The notes beneath the pieces were generated by a model. That model searched no databases, had not been told where the DNA came from, and worked only from the letters and a program-made list of their open reading frames with translations. Made by a program: the position numbers and the translations under genes. A DNA stretch of 64,000 bases from a virus. The stretch is from positions 1 to 64,000 of the IMG/VR virus record IMGVR_UViG_3300037963_006186; one strand, given 5' to 3'. Positions 1 through 5,929 of this stretch are shown here, piece by piece. Each line of letters begins with the position of its first letter. The first letter of the stretch is position 1.

Positions 1-1
1 C

Positions 2-64
2 GTTCAGGCTGGGATTGCAGCCCGTGAAGCCCTCAAGAACATCAAACAACAAGGAGGTGAGTGA
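2..64 (+). CDS. Partial CDS, C-terminal end only
   Basis: Only the last 20 codons lie in the window, reading VQAGIAAREALKNIKQQGGE then TGA at 62-64. The peptide is helical and charged, and too short to classify. Its last codons (caa gga ggt gag tga) double as the Shine-Dalgarno site of the next gene, whose ATG begins on the A of this stop. The same Gly-Gly-Glu-stop ending closes the gene at 1186-1527, which supports this being a real gene end. Confidence 0.6.
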   Translation, partial: VQAGIAAREALKNIKQQGGE

Positions 65-66
65 TG
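50..66 (+). promoter_or_regulatory. Translational coupling cassette, copy 1
   Basis: The bases caaggaggtgagtgatg hold a near-perfect anti-16S match (AAGGAGGTGA), the upstream stop TGA and the downstream ATG with one base shared. Near-identical 17-base versions occur at 313-329, 1172-1188 and 1513-1529, each placing the ATG at base 15 of the motif. Terminating ribosomes would re-initiate at once. Confidence 0.75.
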
Positions 67-327
67 AGTAAATGCAAGTACGATGTATATGCAGGACCGT
101 TTGAAATCGAAATCGAGGCTTTTGAAGTTGTGGTTACCGCTCAGCGTTCACAGGAATCAGGCGATCGCGCTGCACGTACCATGGTTGCTGCACTAATCGA
201 GGACGCACTTTCGTCTTTGATGGACAAGGGTGTGAATATCTCGGTGTACGATACAAGCGGATACCGGTCACCGGTATCCTTCAAGTCACACCACTTTCAC
301 GCAGCAAAAGTCGAAGAAGGTGAGTGA
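64..327 (+). CDS. Hypothetical early protein, 87 aa
   Basis: Not recognised. An 87-residue acidic protein starting MSKCKYDVYAGPFEIEIEAF; the alternation of hydrophobic and charged residues (residues 4-25) suggests beta strands, followed by a helix rich in Ala near 40-55. The ATG at 64 is preferred over the in-frame GTG at 61 because the ATG overlaps the upstream TGA and sits 7 bases after GGAGG. It ends Glu-Glu-Gly-Glu-stop, and this stop overlaps the next ATG at 327, so it belongs to a tightly coupled string of early genes. Confidence 0.7.
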   Translation: MSKCKYDVYAGPFEIEIEAFEVVVTAQRSQESGDRAARTMVAALIEDALSSLMDKGVNISVYDTSGYRSPVSFKSHHFHAAKVEEGE

Positions 328-329
328 TG
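313..329 (+). promoter_or_regulatory. Translational coupling cassette, copy 2
   Basis: gaagaaggtgagtgatg: one G of the SD is replaced by A relative to the other copies, so the SD is AAGGTGA. Stop TGA 325-327 and ATG 327-329 share one base. Confidence 0.65.
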
Positions 330-827
330 AACATCTTCGTCCTTCACCCTGACCCCGGCATCGCTGCTCGCATGCAGTGTGACCGGCACGTAGTAAAGAT
401 GACGCTGGAGAGCGCACAGATGCTCTCCACTGCCGTCAACGAGTTGGGTGGGCAGGCACCCTACAAGTCCGCCCACGTCAACCACCCGTGCTCTGTGTGG
501 GCTCGTAAGACCACGGGCAACTTCCTGTGGCTGTGGGAGCACGGCATGGCTTTAGCCAACGAGTACACTGAGCGGTACGGCAAGGTCCACAAGTCCGAGG
601 CCGTCATTCGTCACTGCCGCAAAGTAATCAAAGAAGTGGCTTGGCTTGGTGGTCCCGACTTCAAGTCTCGAAAGGTCACAGCACACCCGTTGTGCATGCC
701 TGACGAGTACAAGAGTGACGATGCCGTCGAATCCTATCGGCGGTTCTACATTGGAGAGAAGGCTGGGTTCGCCCAGTGGAACAAAACAACAGAGGCCCCG
801 TCTTGGTGGCCAGGAGAGCAATCATGA
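327..827 (+). CDS. Conserved phage protein, 166 aa
   Basis: The start MNIFVLHPDPGIAARM followed by CDRHVVKMTLESAQMLS matches a compact family I know from many environmental phages; its members are usually left hypothetical, sometimes labelled as a DNA glycosylase/endonuclease, but I see no residues here that prove that. Visible features are a conserved Cys-Asp-x-His-Val near residue 18, a His-Pro-Cys-x-x-Trp motif near 57 (HVNHPCSVWAR) and Trp-rich helices (FLWLWEHG) near 70. The C-terminal third contains HPLCMPDEYK and YRRFYIGEK, also family-typical. The stop overlaps the next gene as ATGA at 824-827. Role unknown. Confidence 0.75.
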   Translation: MNIFVLHPDPGIAARMQCDRHVVKMTLESAQMLSTAVNELGGQAPYKSAHVNHPCSVWARKTTGNFLWLWEHGMALANEYTERYGKVHKSEAVIRHCRKVIKEVAWLGGPDFKSRKVTAHPLCMPDEYKSDDAVESYRRFYIGEKAGFAQWNKTTEAPSWWPGEQS

Positions 828-1159
828 GAGTTTATAGATTAGATCAGAACCTTGGTGACGGGGGCGAGGATGTCCGTGGCGCACTAAACGATGGAACTGG
901 ATACTACCGCTCGCATGTCGAGGCCAGGAAGAAGGCCAATGCAATCATCAAAGCCTTCAGTTCAAGGCAGAAAGAGTACGACCCTGGATTTCGGTTCGCT
1001 GATGTTCAATGGGGAGCCTTCATCACCATCACGGCTTGTGACTTTGACAAGACCGGAAAGGACACTTTGATTCGTCTTCTCAATGGTCGGGGCGGCAACT
1101 TCAAGAAGGAGCAAGTCGTTGAGGGGTGGAACCCTCAAACTAAATGGAGCAAGGAATAA
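824..1159 (+). CDS. Hypothetical early protein, 111 aa
   Basis: Not recognised. Start MRVYRLDQNLGDGGEDVRGA at ATG 824, which overlaps the upstream TGA (ATGA) and is preferred to an in-frame start at 776 inside the upstream gene. The protein is mixed alpha/beta with a basic helix (HVEARKKANAIIKAFSSRQK, residues 27-46). It stops with TAA at 1157-1159. In the same frame, the next 8 codons read Asn-Ile-Asp-Asp-Glu-Gly-Gly-Glu-stop, the ending typical of its neighbours, as if the original C-terminus has been cut off by this TAA. Confidence 0.65.
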   Translation: MRVYRLDQNLGDGGEDVRGALNDGTGYYRSHVEARKKANAIIKAFSSRQKEYDPGFRFADVQWGAFITITACDFDKTGKDTLIRLLNGRGGNFKKEQVVEGWNPQTKWSKE

Positions 1160-1171
1160 AACATCGATGAT

Positions 1172-1188
1172 GAAGGAGGTGAGTGATG
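1172..1188 (+). promoter_or_regulatory. Translational coupling cassette, copy 3
   Basis: gaaggaggtgagtgatg, identical to copy 4. Here the upstream gene has already stopped at 1159, so the TGA at 1184-1186 closes only a vestigial in-frame tail. Confidence 0.7.
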
Positions 1189-1527
1189 ATGTACACAATG
1201 ACAATCGAGCATGAAATGATTGTGCGTGAAGGATACGCAGCCATCAATCCAAGCGTCATACCTCAGTCGAAATGGATCACGGTTTTGACTGCTGAATCAG
1301 ACGACTTGGAAACCCTACATCATGTAGCGAAGTCAATCGACGAAACTCGACTGAAGCGACCATCAGTAACCATCGTGGATGAGAACGGCGTTAGGCAGCG
1401 CTTTAGTTGGGGTGGTCCTCGCGACGAAAACCATCCGATGTCAAAAAAGTTGAGCGATTGGAACAAGAAACTGAAAGAGATTTTTCCGCCAGTAAGTGAA
1501 GACGAGTACAACGAAGGAGGTGAGTGA
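1186..1527 (+). CDS. Hypothetical early protein, 113 aa
   Basis: Not recognised. ATG 1186 is chosen because it stands at the same place in the coupling cassette as in the other copies; GTG 1183 and ATG 1189 are also in frame. The protein begins MMYTMTIEHEMIVREGYAAI and has a predicted beta hairpin with the phrase SVTIVDENGVRQRFSWGG near residues 66-83, then a Lys-rich helix and an acidic C-terminus ending Tyr-Asn-Glu-Gly-Gly-Glu-stop. The last codons encode the SD of the next gene. Confidence 0.65.
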   Translation: MMYTMTIEHEMIVREGYAAINPSVIPQSKWITVLTAESDDLETLHHVAKSIDETRLKRPSVTIVDENGVRQRFSWGGPRDENHPMSKKLSDWNKKLKEIFPPVSEDEYNEGGE

Positions 1528-1529
1528 TG
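1513..1529 (+). promoter_or_regulatory. Translational coupling cassette, copy 4
   Basis: gaaggaggtgagtgatg, identical to the copy at 1172. Stop TGA 1525-1527 and ATG 1527-1529 overlap by one base. Confidence 0.75.
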
Positions 1530-1904
1530 CCATTAATATACGTAGAACCAGAAGTAGCCTTCAAGGTTACCCAACCATCCGAGGATGGACCACAGACCCT
1601 GACGGTGTACCATGTGTATGGTGTAGCCCAAATACAGGCACACCTTAACGGTGGGGATCCTCCGAGGGATGTCAAAGAGATTAGATGGAAGGGCTGGTAC
1701 ACACTCGACAAAGAAGCGAGCGACAGGCGACCCGCACAACAGGGCACAGTGTTTGAAATCCGTGAGCTACCCAACTTCAAAGAGGAGCACTGGGAGTGCG
1801 ATGACGATCACGGTGACCTGATTCAACAGGCGTTGGACAACGGCCTTGTGCGATTCAAGGACAACGAGCTAACAATTATTACAAAAAACAATGCGACACG
1901 TTGA
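1527..1904 (+). CDS. Hypothetical early protein, 125 aa
   Basis: Not recognised. Starts MPLIYVEPEVAFKVTQPSED at the cassette ATG. The first half looks like beta strands (TLTVYHVYGVAQIQAHLNGG), with a Trp/Tyr-rich segment (RWKGWYTLDKEA) in the middle and an acidic stretch (WECDDDHGDL) near residue 90. This is the last member of the coupled string. Unlike the others it ends without the Gly-Gly-Glu tail, and its end overlaps a small membrane ORF. Confidence 0.65.
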   Translation: MPLIYVEPEVAFKVTQPSEDGPQTLTVYHVYGVAQIQAHLNGGDPPRDVKEIRWKGWYTLDKEASDRRPAQQGTVFEIRELPNFKEEHWECDDDHGDLIQQALDNGLVRFKDNELTIITKNNATR

Positions 1905-2013
1905 ATCTTTGCTTCGTGTATTACTTGGATTCACTTCAGCGTTTACGTTTATTCTTTTCGTTGATTGGCTAATACAAAACCAATACTATGTTTTGTCATA
2001 CTTGGCACAGTGA
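1891..2013 (+). CDS. Small single-span membrane protein, 40 aa
   Basis: Not recognised. ATG 1891 overlaps the upstream gene end by 14 bases. The peptide begins MRHVESLLRVLLGFTSAFTF and has one clear hydrophobic span (about residues 7-28), then a polar Gln/Tyr-rich tail ending YLAQ. No good SD is visible, so translation would depend on coupling. It could instead be chance open frame, but it fills the gap to the next gene and has the shape of many phage early membrane peptides. Confidence 0.45.
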   Translation: MRHVESLLRVLLGFTSAFTFILFVDWLIQNQYYVLSYLAQ

Positions 2014-2038
2014 GATTTACTCAACAAGGAGAGAAACA

Positions 2039-2332
2039 ATGAACCTCGATAGTGTGGCCTGGAGCCTTGGATACCGTAAATGTCCTGAGTGTGGCTATGA
2101 GTATCATGAAAGTGGTACTGAGCTTTGTATGTGCAGGCCATGTGAAGTTGCTAATTGCGACACCGTTGTAAACACTGTACACCAAACCATGTGCATTGAT
2201 TGCAGTGAGGGTGTAGAGTGTGAGACCATCGGCTGCAGCAGTGTACTCGTCAACCTGGGGCCGGACACAATATGTCCGACATGTGGAGGCGAAGGGAAAA
2301 TATTTGTCACGGAGGTTATGGTTGAGGAGTGA
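2039..2332 (+). CDS. Cysteine-rich zinc-ribbon-like protein, 97 aa
   Basis: ATG 2039 follows AAGGAGAG (2026-2033) at good spacing. It begins MNLDSVAWSLGYRKCPECGY. It contains about a dozen cysteines in CxxC-type pairs (CPEC near residue 15, CRPC near 35, CIDC near 52, CETIGC near 60, CPTC near 81), so it should bind two or three zinc ions; no catalytic motif is visible. Such ribbons usually mediate protein or nucleic-acid contacts. An in-frame start at 1988 lies inside the upstream ORF and has no SD. Confidence 0.65.
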   Translation: MNLDSVAWSLGYRKCPECGYEYHESGTELCMCRPCEVANCDTVVNTVHQTMCIDCSEGVECETIGCSSVLVNLGPDTICPTCGGEGKIFVTEVMVEE

Positions 2333-2347
2333 TAAACAACCCCACAC

Positions 2348-2376
2348 TTGACACACGGGGGGTTACTGAATAAAGA
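2348..2376 (+). promoter_or_regulatory. Sigma70-like promoter
   Basis: Consensus -35 TTGACA at 2348-2353, 17-base spacer, weak -10 TAAAGA at 2371-2376 with TG two bases upstream. A perfect palindrome follows at 2383-2396, where an operator would be expected. Confidence 0.45.
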
Positions 2377-2382
2377 TGTAAA

Positions 2383-2396
2383 AGGGATTAATCCCT
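2383..2396. promoter_or_regulatory. 14-bp perfect palindrome, operator candidate
   Basis: AGGGATTAATCCCT is perfectly self-complementary and lies just downstream of the predicted transcription start. The related GGGATTGATCCC is at 4779-4790, and TTTAATCCCGTGGATTAAA at 14214-14232 carries similar half-sites. A dimeric regulator such as one of the small HTH proteins could bind it. Confidence 0.4.
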
Positions 2397-2407
2397 GTGG
2401 AGAAAAT

Positions 2408-2683
2408 ATGAGCAACAAAGAAACAAAGAATAGAAAGCAAAGAGCAACCAATCTGGTTCGGTTGATTGATTGGCCAGACTTTGTGCAGGCATGGCAAACG
2501 TCTTCGTCTTGTGGTGAAGTAGCAGAGAAGCTGGGCCGACCTAACAACCAAAAAGAGCGGACATATGTTTCGGTGAAAGCAGGATACGCCAGAAAGCGTG
2601 GAGTTCCTCTCAAGAAGTTTGTCCGAACAAAATCATCAAATGACTGGGATGAGCTTGCCGAACTTGCCAAGAGTCTAAGTTAG
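2408..2683 (+). CDS. Basic DNA-binding-like protein, 91 aa
   Basis: ATG 2408 follows GTGGAG; an in-frame TTG at 2348 coincides with the promoter -35 and is rejected. The protein begins MSNKETKNRKQRATNLVRLI. The segment WPDFVQAWQTSSSCGEVAEK then LGRPNNQKERTYVSVKAGYA (residues 16-55) looks like a helix-turn-helix: the phrase of a test for co-occurrence (SSSCGEVAEKLG) followed by a recognition-type helix (VSVKAGYARKRGVPLK) is typical of small regulators that resemble homeodomain-like or terminase-small-type HTHs. Likely a transcriptional or DNA-binding factor, perhaps acting on the adjoining promoter and palindrome. Confidence 0.65.
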   Translation: MSNKETKNRKQRATNLVRLIDWPDFVQAWQTSSSCGEVAEKLGRPNNQKERTYVSVKAGYARKRGVPLKKFVRTKSSNDWDELAELAKSLS

Positions 2684-2684
2684 G

Positions 2685-2843
2685 ATGTTTACCTACGACC
2701 TGACTTTTTACTACGAGATGAAAGAGGTGATGTTCATTTGGTCACAGCTTATGCCTAAGCTGGCGATTGCTTGGTATGTATTCACGTTTCCAAAACCTGA
2801 ATGTACCGATCAGCAGCACACCTGGAACACGATGAACCACTAA
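2685..2843 (+). CDS. Small hydrophobic protein, 52 aa
   Basis: Not recognised. ATG 2685 comes one base after the upstream TAG. The peptide begins MFTYDLTFYYEMKEVMFIWS and has a hydrophobic stretch (about 15-35) that may span or associate with the membrane, then a polar tail with one Cys. It packs exactly between its neighbours, which supports it despite the lack of a clear SD. Confidence 0.5.
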   Translation: MFTYDLTFYYEMKEVMFIWSQLMPKLAIAWYVFTFPKPECTDQQHTWNTMNH

Positions 2844-2857
2844 AGCAAGGACGGTAA

Positions 2858-3052
2858 ATGAGTTTTGTATACGAGATTGAAAATCTACCTGATGCACCGA
2901 GGGACGGAAAATGCTGGAGGCTAATCATTAGCAAGCCAAGTGAAGCAACATTCCCTTGCTCTCTGAAGGTTTTCGAGGGCAGATATACGGCAAGGATTGG
3001 TGCTGAGAGGGCAGCCAAACGACAGATGAAAATACTTGAGGGAGACCAATAA
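2858..3052 (+). CDS. Hypothetical early protein, 64 aa
   Basis: Not recognised. Starts MSFVYEIENLPDAPRDGKCW; SD-like AAGGACGG ends 4 bases before the ATG. Small alpha/beta protein with a basic C-terminal helix (RIGAERAAKRQMKILEGDQ). Its TAA overlaps the next ATG (TAATG, 3050-3054), so the two are co-translated. Confidence 0.65.
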   Translation: MSFVYEIENLPDAPRDGKCWRLIISKPSEATFPCSLKVFEGRYTARIGAERAAKRQMKILEGDQ

Positions 3053-3255
3053 TGTCTAAGGAAGACCGAGAAACAACAGAGCCTGCAACTAAAGAAGACA
3101 AACATCAATACCTTTGCAACTGTGTTCGATGCACTCAGTCAAGACTCGGTCGCCCACCGCTCAATGAGACCATATCGTCAAAGATTGTGAGGGCTCAAAA
3201 CATGCACCAAAAACATACAAACCAGACACACCTTGACACTCATTATGGAAAATGA
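3052..3255 (+). CDS. Hypothetical small protein with CxxC pair, 67 aa
   Basis: Not recognised. Starts MSKEDRETTEPATKEDKHQY; a Cys-x-Cys-x-x-Cys cluster (LCNCVRCTQSRLGRPPLNE, residues 21-39) may bind metal; the RLGRPPLNE phrase resembles an AT-hook-like Gly-Arg-Pro. The C-terminus is His/Gln-rich. The end of the gene overlaps a promoter-like sequence for the next gene. Confidence 0.6.
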   Translation: MSKEDRETTEPATKEDKHQYLCNCVRCTQSRLGRPPLNETISSKIVRAQNMHQKHTNQTHLDTHYGK

Positions 3256-3261
3256 TAAAAG
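3233..3261 (+). promoter_or_regulatory. Sigma70-like promoter with extended -10
   Basis: TTGACA at 3233-3238, 17-base spacer, TGA then TAAAAG at 3256-3261. Same layout as the promoter at 2348 and placed upstream of the 3294 gene. Confidence 0.4.
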
Positions 3262-3293
3262 TGTTTTAGTAATAACAATAAATGGAGACAACA

Positions 3294-3809
3294 ATGGACG
3301 ACTTAAAATCAAAGATCAGTGAGGCTGACGGGTCGTACAAGGTCTACCTTGCAATCAAAGGCGACCCTAAACTGAACGGCAAGTTCAGATGCACAAAGAA
3401 AGGAACGCTGTATTTTGAAGGCAAGCTGATGAATGACCCAGACTTTTCAGAGATAGCCGTCTACTTGGCTAAAGAATGGAAAGTGGCCGTCAACAATGAA
3501 GACTTAAAGATGGGCTTGATGGCCTGCTCTAAGACAATCGATCCATCAGTTATCTATGGAGTTGACGTAAACAAAGAGTTCAAAAAGAAAGTCATCGAAT
3601 GGCTTCAAGAGCACCCACCATCAGCGCACTACTACAAGATTACGACTGATGCTGTAGCCAAAGATGTAGACCCAAAAGGATTTGAGCACCAAAGGAGGTT
3701 GACAGAAATGAAAGTAGCGAGAGTCCTTCGGGAACAAGGGCTCCAAAAGGCAAGAGTCTCATACGAAGGAGAGCGTCGTGTGAGATGGTTCCCAATCGAC
3801 CAAAAGTAA
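3294..3809 (+). CDS. Protein with C-terminal winged-helix-like module, 171 aa
   Basis: ATG 3294 is preferred to ATG 3282 because GGAGAC lies just before it, while nothing SD-like precedes 3282. Begins MDDLKSKISEADGSYKVYLA. The N-terminal half is unassigned. The C-terminal block (residues about 130-170: EMKVARVLREQGLQKARV, then GERRVRWFPI) matches, position by position, the C-terminal tail of the VapE-like protein in this window (EMRVSDILVELGYEKKRM, then GTRKYVW, ending 7264). Both look like winged-helix DNA-binding modules. The gene may therefore encode a DNA-binding partner of the replication machinery. Confidence 0.7.
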   Translation: MDDLKSKISEADGSYKVYLAIKGDPKLNGKFRCTKKGTLYFEGKLMNDPDFSEIAVYLAKEWKVAVNNEDLKMGLMACSKTIDPSVIYGVDVNKEFKKKVIEWLQEHPPSAHYYKITTDAVAKDVDPKGFEHQRRLTEMKVARVLREQGLQKARVSYEGERRVRWFPIDQK

Positions 3810-3840
3810 ATAGCAACAAACAAAGCATAGGAGGTGTGTC

Positions 3841-4335
3841 ATTTCACTCACATCACAAGAAATCATCGCCATCACAAAGGCGTTCAACACGAAAGCAGTC
3901 TCGCTTGCAAAGCAAGACATCGAAAATAACTCTGAAATCGACGTGAACCTCGTCGTTAAGGTTGCTGGCAAGCTCAAGCGTGCCAAGAAACCAAAGCCAA
4001 CAAAGGGCACCTCCTCAATCCCGTGGAAGGTTGCTATGGCCTTGTTCGCCAAACGTGCAGGGTTCACCAAGGAGCAGACCGCTAAGGTGCTGCTTGAAAC
4101 CCTCACAGCCTCTATCGAGGCTGACTCCGACAAGCAGGCTGAACTGCTCAAGGAGTCTGGGGTGGGCGATGCCTTGGCTATGTTGGACCGCGAGGTGTTC
4201 TCTAAACTTCCACCTATTCAGCGCGATGGCAACATCACGTTCAAGGTGGATGTCATTGAGGCGATTCGCGAGCCAATGTTGGTGGCTGACCAAGACACTC
4301 CATTCCTTGGGGAAGGGGAAGAAGTGGCGAAGTAA
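3841..4335 (+). CDS. Conserved phage protein with probable ATT start, 164 aa
   Basis: The reading frame is open from 3841 and homology-like sequence (ISLTSQEIIAITKAFNTKAV) starts immediately 6 bases after a textbook SD (AGGAGGTG, 3829-3836). No ATG, GTG or TTG is in frame until GTG 3943, which would remove 34 well-formed residues and has no SD. The start codon is therefore probably ATT, as in infC. Proteins opening with LTxQEIIAITKAF are familiar from other phages, where they are unassigned. The middle is basic (KLKRAKKPKPTKG) and the rest helical. A strong terminator follows. A one-base sequencing or assembly change from ATG is the main alternative. Confidence 0.65.
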   Translation: MSLTSQEIIAITKAFNTKAVSLAKQDIENNSEIDVNLVVKVAGKLKRAKKPKPTKGTSSIPWKVAMALFAKRAGFTKEQTAKVLLETLTASIEADSDKQAELLKESGVGDALAMLDREVFSKLPPIQRDGNITFKVDVIEAIREPMLVADQDTPFLGEGEEVAK

Positions 4336-4341
4336 GTCACC

Positions 4342-4379
4342 GGGGTCGCTCCTTAGCGGGGGGGCGGCCCCATTTTTTT
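4342..4379 (+). terminator. Rho-independent terminator
   Basis: Stem GGGGTCGCTCC (4342-4352) pairs with GGGGCGGCCCC (4361-4371), 11 bp with two T.G pairs, followed by A and seven T residues. It closes the first early transcription unit 7 bases after the 4335 stop. Confidence 0.85.
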
Positions 4380-4403
4380 AGCAAACAAAAGGATAAAACA
4401 ATA

Positions 4404-4742
4404 ATGGACAAAGCCGATCAGGTCGAAGACTTTGAGCGTACTGATACGTTCGAGGTTGTTTACAAGATGACCAACATGATGGGCGGACTCAAGAAGGGAA
4501 GGCTTGCAAAAACAGCCCGAATATATGGAACAAGTCGATCTCGATTAGACTCGATCCTCAAACGCAAATCGCCTGCGCCAACACTGGACACACTGTCCAT
4601 TTGGATTGCAAGGCTGTATCGAAAAACCGGAATCAAAGTAGTTCTAACAATCACCCCAGATATGAGGATCTACTACAGTATTCGTAGTGAACGAAATGAA
4701 AAAGTGGATGGTGTCGTCTTAAAAAAACAAACCGCCTTGTAG
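4404..4742 (+). CDS. HTH-type regulator, 112 aa
   Basis: Starts MDKADQVEDFERTDTFEVVY after AAAGGATAAAAC. Residues about 33-70 (GRLAKTARIYGTSRSRLDSI followed by LKRKSPAPTLDTLSIWIARL) form a Cro/XRE-like helix-turn-helix with a recognition helix SRSRLDSILKRK; the TLDTLSIWIARL phrase is the usual last helix of that fold. The C-terminal half has beta-strand-like segments (KVVLTITPD, IYYSIRSERN), perhaps for dimerisation. Standing alone between a terminator and the structured primase leader, it is a good candidate regulator of the replication operon. Confidence 0.7.
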   Translation: MDKADQVEDFERTDTFEVVYKMTNMMGGLKKGRLAKTARIYGTSRSRLDSILKRKSPAPTLDTLSIWIARLYRKTGIKVVLTITPDMRIYYSIRSERNEKVDGVVLKKQTAL

Positions 4743-4866
4743 CTCTGGGGAAACCCGGCTACAGGACATAGCCCACAAGGGATTGATCCCCCTTGTTAAT
4801 GTGGGTTCCTGACTGAGCCCATCGGGAAACCGATGGTGCTCTTTCAGACCCAAATCAGGAGCCTTA
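4738..4866 (+). ncRNA. Structured 5' leader of the primase operon
   Basis: Three hairpins fill the gap. First, TGTAGC (4738-4743) pairs with GCTACA (4758-4763) around GGG-GAAA-CCC. Second, CCCACA (4772-4777) pairs with TGTGGG (4800-4805) around GGGATTGATCCC. Third, CCATCGG-GAAA-CCGATGG (4818-4836) sits inside a 9-bp outer helix, GGTTCCTGA (4804-4812) with TCAGGAGCC (4855-4863). Two loops are GNRA (GAAA). The 3' strand of the outer helix contains the AGGAG SD of the primase gene (ATG 4868), so folding would hide the ribosome site; helix 2 and the outer helix share 4804-4805 and compete at that edge. It may be a translational switch or protein-binding leader. No known riboswitch consensus was recognised. 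Confidence 0.55.
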
Positions 4867-4867
4867 C

Positions 4868-5926
4868 ATGTGGATACAACACGCGAAAACCGCACCGATA
4901 ACACAAGCAGCGATGCTTTTAGAATACAAGCGAGGGAATGGACAGTCCATTTTACCTTGTCCTGCTTGCGGGCTTCTCGAACGAGGCTCGAAAGATAAGA
5001 AGCGAGGACCGGTTGGTTTCTCGAGAACTGAAATATCTTGGAAGTGCCACAAGTGCGGAGCCAAGGGTGACGTAGTAGACTTTGTCGCCTTTCACTTTTT
5101 CCAGCAAAACCTAAAGCACTTGGCTAAAAATGAACAAGCAGTGGTTCGTGATTGGTTTGCAGAGAATGGATACTGCACAGCATCTGGCGTTCCTGCACAT
5201 GTTTTGCCCGACCCATCCAGCAGGCCAAAGGTCAACGCTCCTACGTTTGAAGGCCCACTACGCCCACCCAAAGATGAACTGAACTTTCTTTGGGAGAACA
5301 CACAAACATTTGAGTCAGCGATGGAGGCGGCATCTGTTTGGAGTAGCTCTCTTTGTGAGTGGCTCATAGCGAGACGATTTGCACCAAAGGTGCTTGATGA
5401 TACCGGCTGTGTAAGAGTGCTCCCTCCTCCAGTAGACTTCAACTTTCCAGACTGGTTTCCGCACCAGTGGGCTGGAACGTATCGGATTGCTGCAAAATGT
5501 TACGAGCCTGATGGTGAGTTCGCAAGCATACATTGCCGTAGTGTGATGTATTCAAAAGGCCGCAAGCCGTCTGGAAGCAAAACCCGATGGCCTGTAGGAT
5601 ATGATGCCGCTGGCCTGCTTATGGCTAACGACGCTGCAGTTGATATGATGAAGGGCAAACCAAAAGATGATCTTTATGCATTGATGATTTGCGAGGGCAT
5701 TACGGACTTTATGAGGACATGTGAACAAGCACGTCGAGAGTCTATCAATCTTGCAGTCGTTGCTGGCACATCTGGTAGTTACAAAAACCTAAGCAAAACA
5801 AATATCCCCAAACACCTTAAAATCTTTATTGCTACAGATACGGATGATTCAGGAGATGAATACGCGGCCATAATCTGCGATCAACTACCAGAGCATAAAC
5901 TGTACCGCATGCCACTGGAGGCGTAA
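4868..5926 (+). CDS. DNA primase, zinc-finger plus Toprim
   Basis: Synthesises RNA primers for phage DNA replication. A four-cysteine zinc finger lies near residues 31-63 (CPACG and CHKCGAKGDVVDFV), the CHC2-type primase signature. The C-terminal third has a Toprim fold: the catalytic Glu in MICEGITDF (about 274) and the DxD metal site in ATDTDDSGDEYA (about 322). At 352 aa it is compact, lacks a fused helicase, and ends just after Toprim, so helicase function probably comes from the next genes. The gene is translated from an SD within a structured leader and is separated from the VapE-like gene by 3 bases. Confidence 0.85.
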   Translation: MWIQHAKTAPITQAAMLLEYKRGNGQSILPCPACGLLERGSKDKKRGPVGFSRTEISWKCHKCGAKGDVVDFVAFHFFQQNLKHLAKNEQAVVRDWFAENGYCTASGVPAHVLPDPSSRPKVNAPTFEGPLRPPKDELNFLWENTQTFESAMEAASVWSSSLCEWLIARRFAPKVLDDTGCVRVLPPPVDFNFPDWFPHQWAGTYRIAAKCYEPDGEFASIHCRSVMYSKGRKPSGSKTRWPVGYDAAGLLMANDAAVDMMKGKPKDDLYALMICEGITDFMRTCEQARRESINLAVVAGTSGSYKNLSKTNIPKHLKIFIATDTDDSGDEYAAIICDQLPEHKLYRMPLEA

Positions 5927-5929
5927 ATA

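Noticed and set aside
3836-3946. Alternative GTG start at 3836 in another frame (MSFHSHHKKSS...)
   Set aside because: It stops after 36 codons and encodes no sensible protein; the adjacent frame from 3841 is continuous with the rest of the gene. Kept only as a reminder that a frameshift could also explain the missing start.
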